The position numbers and the translations under genes are program-made. Below are positions 9,248-11,484 of a DNA stretch of 11,484 nucleotides, piece by piece. Position 1 is the first letter of the stretch. Each line of letters opens with the position of its first letter. The stretch is taken from positions 1 to 11,484 of the forward strand of contig SLCJ01000276.1 in the NCBI GenBank assembly GCA_007125835.1, given 5' to 3'. The notes under the pieces were generated by a model. That model did no database searches and had not been told where the DNA came from. It worked only from the letters and a program-made list of their open reading frames with translations. This DNA is from Verrucomicrobiales bacterium. GTDB taxonomy: Bacteria > Verrucomicrobiota > Verrucomicrobiia > Verrucomicrobiales > SLCJ01.

Positions 9248-9271
9248 GTAGGACCGCTGGCCTCAGCGGTC
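9248..9271 (+). repeat. REP-like element: GTAG plus 8-bp hairpin
   Basis: The tetranucleotide GTAG (9248-9251) sits directly at the 5' foot of a perfect 8-bp stem, GACCGCTG (9252-9259) and CAGCGGTC (9264-9271), with the loop GCCT. A GTAG or similar tetranucleotide followed by a short palindrome is the layout of REP sequences mobilised by RAYT (TnpA-REP) transposases. No such transposase is in the window. It lies about 160 bases after the giant gene and could stabilise or end its transcript, but no T-run follows, so it is not a classical terminator. Its last two bases overlap direct repeat copy A. Confidence 0.55.
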
Positions 9272-9385
9272 ATGTGAATGAGAAAGAGAATGGATAGGAC
9301 GGGAGCGGCATTCTCATTCTCTTGCTCATTCTCCACCCACCGCAGGAGTGCTGCGGGCTCCTTACCTGCCGCTTGGAGTGGAAGG
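9270..9385 (+). repeat. Direct repeat copy A, upstream of the toxin-antitoxin module
   Basis: This is the first of two direct repeats lying 893 bases apart. By hand alignment with 10163-10278, 106 of 116 positions are identical with no gaps. Weaker similarity (for example ATTTCA-TTCGCG) continues to about 9440 and perhaps 9478. Copy A contains a long inverted repeat: 9276-9292 pairs with 9315-9331 at 16 of 17 positions around a 22-base loop. A frame beginning MRKRMDRTGAAFSF runs through it, but copy B has a stop in the same frame after three codons, so it is not conserved as coding. No transposase or integrase accompanies it. Confidence 0.75.
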
Positions 9386-9481
9386 GGGTTCTTCTTTACA
9401 ACGGCCGCCGGCAATTTCATTCGCGAGGAAGCCGATGGCATCGACCAGGCCATTCGCGTTGCTCGCCTCCCTCATTCCAAC

Positions 9482-9510
9482 TTGACTCATTTTCGTTCAT
9501 ACTTTATTTT
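9482..9510 (+). promoter_or_regulatory. Sigma70-type promoter of the antitoxin-toxin pair
   Basis: The -35 box TTGACT (9482-9487, five of six consensus) and the -10 box TATTTT (9505-9510, four of six) are separated by an ideal 17 bases in a locally AT-rich patch. The expected transcription start is about base 9517, the A of the antitoxin ATG. No Shine-Dalgarno sequence precedes that ATG. Together these suggest a leaderless mRNA. Type II antitoxins usually repress their own promoter, and a ribbon-helix-helix operator would be expected to overlap this region, but no clear palindromic operator was identified. Confidence 0.5.
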
Positions 9511-9516
9511 CGCAGT

Positions 9517-9762
9517 ATGAAGCAGCGTCATACCTTCACCTTGTCCCCTGATGTGGCGGCCCGGGCGCGGCACTACGCGCGGGGCAAGGGAATCAGTATG
9601 TCGGCCTTGGTGGAGGAGTTGTTGAAGGAGAAGACACGGCCCCGGGCGTGTCGCAGGACCGTTGCCGAAGCATCGTTTTCCCGCCGTTGGATGGGCAAGG
9701 GTACTCTTGCCAACGACGAAGAGCCGCGCGCCCGAAAGTTGAGGCGGAAATACGACCTCTGA
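9517..9762 (+). CDS. Ribbon-helix-helix antitoxin (DUF6364-like), partner of PIN toxin
   Basis: The product is an 81-residue basic protein. Residues 4-9 (RHTFTL) look like the DNA-binding beta strand, followed by helices at about 11-24 (PDVAARARHYARGK) and 26-38 (ISMSALVEELLKE). This is the ribbon-helix-helix pattern of type II antitoxins that repress their own operon. The tail SFSRRWMGKG...EPRARKLRRKYDL resembles the toxin-neutralising end of DUF6364-like antitoxins, which typically end in a K-Y motif. The ATG at 9517 was chosen because it begins directly at the strand and follows a good promoter. In-frame ATGs further upstream lie inside the direct repeat. The PIN toxin starts 12 bases after the stop. 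Its job is inferred to be binding and inhibiting that toxin and regulating the pair. Confidence 0.75.
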   Translation: MKQRHTFTLSPDVAARARHYARGKGISMSALVEELLKEKTRPRACRRTVAEASFSRRWMGKGTLANDEEPRARKLRRKYDL

Positions 9763-9774
9763 CCCGTCCGGCCG

Positions 9775-10170
9775 ATGCGCATTTTCATCGACACCGATGT
9801 CCTGCTGGATGTGTTGCTGGCCCGCGAACCACATGCGGCGGGCAGCGCAGCCGTCCTGGATTGGGCGGAGGCCCACCCCGGGCAAGCCTCTGTTTCGTGG
9901 CATGGCCTCGCCAATCTGCATTACCTGAGTGCGGATGGCGCTGAAAGGTTCATTCGTGAGTTGCTCCGGTTCTGCGAGGTGCCGGCCACGGGATCTGCGG
10001 AGATGCTTCAGGCCCTGGACTTGGGATTCAAAGATCTGGAGGATGCCATGCAAACAGCGGCGGCTCTCAAATTCAAGGCTCAGGCCATCGTGACCCGCAA
10101 CACGAGAGATTATCGTAAATCGCCCATCGCTCCCAGCACGCCAGACGAAATCCTGCGACATCTCATGTGA
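9775..10170 (+). CDS. PIN-domain ribonuclease toxin (VapC-like, PIN_3 type)
   Basis: The product has 131 residues, the usual size of a single PIN domain. The start MRIFIDTDVLLDVLLAREP carries the first catalytic aspartate, D6, with D8 and D12 nearby. The block FKDLEDAMQTAAALKFKAQAIVTRNTRDY (E89, D90, then TRN and D112) is typical of the PIN_3 subgroup, followed by the usual STPDEIL ending. The second acidic site common in other VapC proteins appears replaced in WHGLANLHYL (N47), as in several PIN_3 relatives. Known PIN toxins cut RNA, often tRNA or rRNA, using Mg2+; the target here is unknown. No Shine-Dalgarno sequence precedes the ATG, so translation is probably coupled to the antitoxin. 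The last codons and stop overlap direct repeat copy B. Confidence 0.85.
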   Translation: MRIFIDTDVLLDVLLAREPHAAGSAAVLDWAEAHPGQASVSWHGLANLHYLSADGAERFIRELLRFCEVPATGSAEMLQALDLGFKDLEDAMQTAAALKFKAQAIVTRNTRDYRKSPIAPSTPDEILRHLM

Positions 10171-10278
10171 ATGAGGAGGTGAGTGGATAGGACGCAAGCG
10201 GCATTCTCATTCTCTTGCTCATTCTCCACCCACCCCAGGAGTGCGGCGGGCTCCTTGCCTGCGGCTTGGAGTGGAAGG
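10163..10278 (+). repeat. Direct repeat copy B, downstream of the toxin-antitoxin module
   Basis: This is the second copy of the repeat at 9270-9385, with 106 of 116 bases identical by hand alignment and weaker similarity to about 10330, perhaps 10369. It starts with TCATGTGA, so the toxin's final ATG codon and TGA stop (10165-10170) are repeat sequence. The inverted repeat is retained: 10169-10185 against 10208-10224 gives 13 Watson-Crick pairs, two G-U pairs and two mismatches, placing a structure immediately after the toxin coding sequence. The right arm is identical in both copies. Confidence 0.75.
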
Positions 10279-10372
10279 AGTTCTTCCATGCTCTACCCCT
10301 GCCTGCTATTTCACTCGCGGATGAGGCGACCAATGATCGCCACCACCTCTGCGCGCTCACACGCATTCCTGT

Positions 10373-10515
10373 CGCGGCAGCGTCTTGGAGTGCTCCAGTC
10401 CTCTGGAGCTTTCCTGGGTGGGGCGGCGAGGCGAAAAGACGGCGGAATTGTCCACGACGAGCGCACGCCACTCTCAAAGCGGTTGAAGACAACCGCAATC
10501 CAAGACGCTGCCGCG
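10373..10515. repeat. Mirror-symmetric inverted pair of 40-base hairpin units
   Basis: Two 40-base units, 10373-10412 and 10476-10515, are inverted about position 10444 and separated by 63 bases. The outer 17 bases form a perfect inverted repeat (CGCGGCAGCGTCTTGGA). Two bases inward, each unit has a 7-bp hairpin with a 4-base loop: GCTCCAG/CTGGAGC at 10392-10409 and GCGGTTG/CAACCGC at 10479-10496, followed by TTT paired with AAA. The whole can fold as a cruciform or cloverleaf. The two hairpins differ at four pairs, all compensated. It resembles paired REP or BIME-like elements. It lies about 130 bases beyond the typA stop. No protein-coding role is seen. Confidence 0.75.
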
Positions 10516-10644
10516 CATTCGGAGGGCTTGGAGGTAGTGCGGGAAAATTTGCCGTCGCTCTTTGTCTGCCACTGCGGGTCCCCTTGGAAACTTCAATCCT
10601 CCAATCCCAAAGGGGATCTGGATCAAATCCCGGGTGCCAGATCG
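10516..10644. other. Gene-free spacer between palindromic element and typA
   Basis: No convincing gene is seen here. A 7-bp inverted repeat, GATCTGG (10615-10621) and CCAGATC (10637-10643), lies directly after the typA stop on the minus strand. Its 15-base loop and lack of a T-run make it a poor terminator candidate. A smaller stem, ATCCC-AAAG-GGGAT, overlaps it at about 10604-10617. The stretch may be another degraded dispersed repeat, but nothing in the window proves that. Confidence 0.4.
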
Positions 10645-11484
10645 TCAGCTTGCACTTTTGGCGGCGCGTTCGATGCGTTTGCGTTCGTGGGGGCAGAGGA
10701 TGCGTTTGCGCAGGCGGATGTGGTTGGGCGTGGCCTCGACCAGTTCATCTTGGGCGATGTATTCGATGGCGCGCTCCAGGGAAAAGCGCAGCGGCGGGCT
10801 GAGCTTGGTGGTGCGATCCTTGGTGGCGGAGCGCATGTTGTCGAGGTGCTTCTCCTTCACCGGATTGACGGGAAGGTTCTCGGTGCGCGGGTTTTCGCCG
10901 ACGAGCATGCCGGTGTAGACGGCATCTCCAGGGCCGACAAACAGCGTGCCGCGGTCCTCGAGGGCCAGCAGGGAGTAGGCGGTGGCGGCACCGGTTTCCA
11001 TGGACACCAGGGTGCCGGTGGTGCGCGTGGGGATGTCGCCGGCGTGTTCGCGGTATTCCTTGAACAGGTGCGACATGATGCCGTGGCCGGAGGTGAGGTT
11101 GACCAGTTCGAATTCGAAGCCGATCAAGCCGCGGGTGGGGATCACGGCTTCGATCAGGCAGCGCCCGCTTTTTTCCATGTCCATGTGCACCAGCACTCCC
11201 TTGCGCGCGGCGATGGTTTTCAGGATGGGCTGGGTGTATTCCTCGGGGGCCTCGACGTAAAGGGTTTCAAACGGCTCGAGGAGGCGGCCGTCGTCGTCCC
11301 GGCGGGTGATGACCATCGGGCGCGAGACGCAAATTTCGTATCCCTCGCGGCGCATCGTTTCGACCAGCACGGCAATCTGCATCGCGCCCCGCGCCGACAC
11401 GGCATACTCGCCGGCGGTGTCGGTGTCGGCCACCTGGATCGACACATTGGTCTTCACCTCGCGCATCAGGCGGTCGCGGATGAC
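10645..11484 (-). CDS. typA: TypA/BipA ribosome-associated GTPase, C-terminal part
   Basis: This minus-strand frame runs from the window edge (first residues VIRDRLMREVKTNV) to TGA at 10645-10647 and gives the last 279 of roughly 605-615 residues. It covers the end of domain III (MRREGYEICVSRPMVITR), the EF-G domain V-like part, and the C-terminal domain unique to this family. Diagnostic blocks are IPTRGLIGFEFELVNLTSG, SLLALEDRGTLFVGPGDAVY, MLVGENPRTENLPVNPVKEK and DELVEATPNHIRLRKRIL, each aligning with E. coli BipA from memory. The GTPase domain and promoter are outside the window. The protein binds the 70S ribosome and aids subunit assembly and growth under stress or cold. The gene is intact as far as visible and is convergent with the toxin-antitoxin genes. 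Confidence 0.97.
   Translation of the reverse strand, partial: VIRDRLMREVKTNVSIQVADTDTAGEYAVSARGAMQIAVLVETMRREGYEICVSRPMVITRRDDDGRLLEPFETLYVEAPEEYTQPILKTIAARKGVLVHMDMEKSGRCLIEAVIPTRGLIGFEFELVNLTSGHGIMSHLFKEYREHAGDIPTRTTGTLVSMETGAATAYSLLALEDRGTLFVGPGDAVYTGMLVGENPRTENLPVNPVKEKHLDNMRSATKDRTTKLSPPLRFSLERAIEYIAQDELVEATPNHIRLRKRILCPHERKRIERAAKSAS

Noticed and set aside
9365..9383. Decayed half-unit of the palindromic element inside the direct repeats
   Set aside because: Both direct repeats contain CTTGGAGTG as in the palindromic unit, but only about nine bases match and no hairpin follows. This could be chance.
9500..9505. TACTTT as an alternative -10 box for the antitoxin promoter
   Set aside because: It would leave a 12-base spacer from TTGACT, which is too short for a sigma70-type promoter. 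TATTTT at 9505-9510 has a 17-base spacer.
9278..9520. Small plus-strand ORF beginning MRKRMDRTGAAFSF in direct repeat A
   Set aside because: The same frame in copy B reaches a TGA after three codons, and there is no ribosome site. It is a repeat-derived open frame, not a conserved gene.
9270..10278. Integron attC sites flanking a toxin-antitoxin cassette
   Set aside because: The repeats lack recognisable RYYYAAC and GTTRRRY core sites at matching positions, and no integrase is present.
10604..10643. Rho-independent terminator for typA
   Set aside because: The 7-bp stem has a 15-base loop and no T-run on the minus strand, so it is too weak to call.
10215..10802. Plus-strand ORF of 195 codons across repeat B, the palindromic element and typA antisense
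   Set aside because: It runs through three unrelated structures and overlaps the end of typA antisense. Composition is typical of a chance frame.

Overview
The window is GC-rich bacterial DNA with long overlapping shadow frames on both strands. It most likely comes from the Verrucomicrobiota or a related PVC lineage. That guess rests on a YfbK-type VWA gene followed by a giant uncharacterised envelope protein, on the style of the TypA sequence, and on gene-poor DNA packed with small dispersed repeats. No rRNA, tRNA, 16S-type marker, transposase or CRISPR array is visible, so the lineage is an inference.

Positions 1-9089 hold two plus-strand genes, 40 bases apart and probably one operon. The first is the 3' part of a YfbK-like von Willebrand factor A (VWA) protein with an intact metal-binding (MIDAS) site. 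The second encodes a 2343-residue protein with a signal peptide, two large beta-rich extracytoplasmic halves separated by six membrane segments, a TPR-like helical stretch and a C-terminal membrane anchor. Its function is unknown. Repeated modules and a signal-peptide-like sixth membrane segment suggest it arose by duplication or fusion.

Positions 9090-10644 are an accessory interval. It contains a two-gene toxin-antitoxin module (ribbon-helix-helix antitoxin plus PIN-domain toxin) with a promoter that places the transcription start on the antitoxin ATG, so the mRNA is probably leaderless. The module lies between two direct repeats of at least 116 bases, and the downstream copy begins inside the toxin's stop region. 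Around it are a short motif likely to be dispersed (ACGGATGAAC type), a GTAG-plus-hairpin REP-like element, and a 143-base, mirror-symmetric inverted pair of 40-base units whose hairpin stems differ by compensated base changes.

Positions 10645-11484 are the C-terminal part of the ribosome-associated GTPase TypA/BipA on the minus strand, convergent with the toxin-antitoxin module and cut by the window edge.

The strongest leads are the VWA plus giant-membrane-protein pair, the structured repeats, and the repeat-bracketed toxin-antitoxin cassette. None of these is proven here to be a new system.
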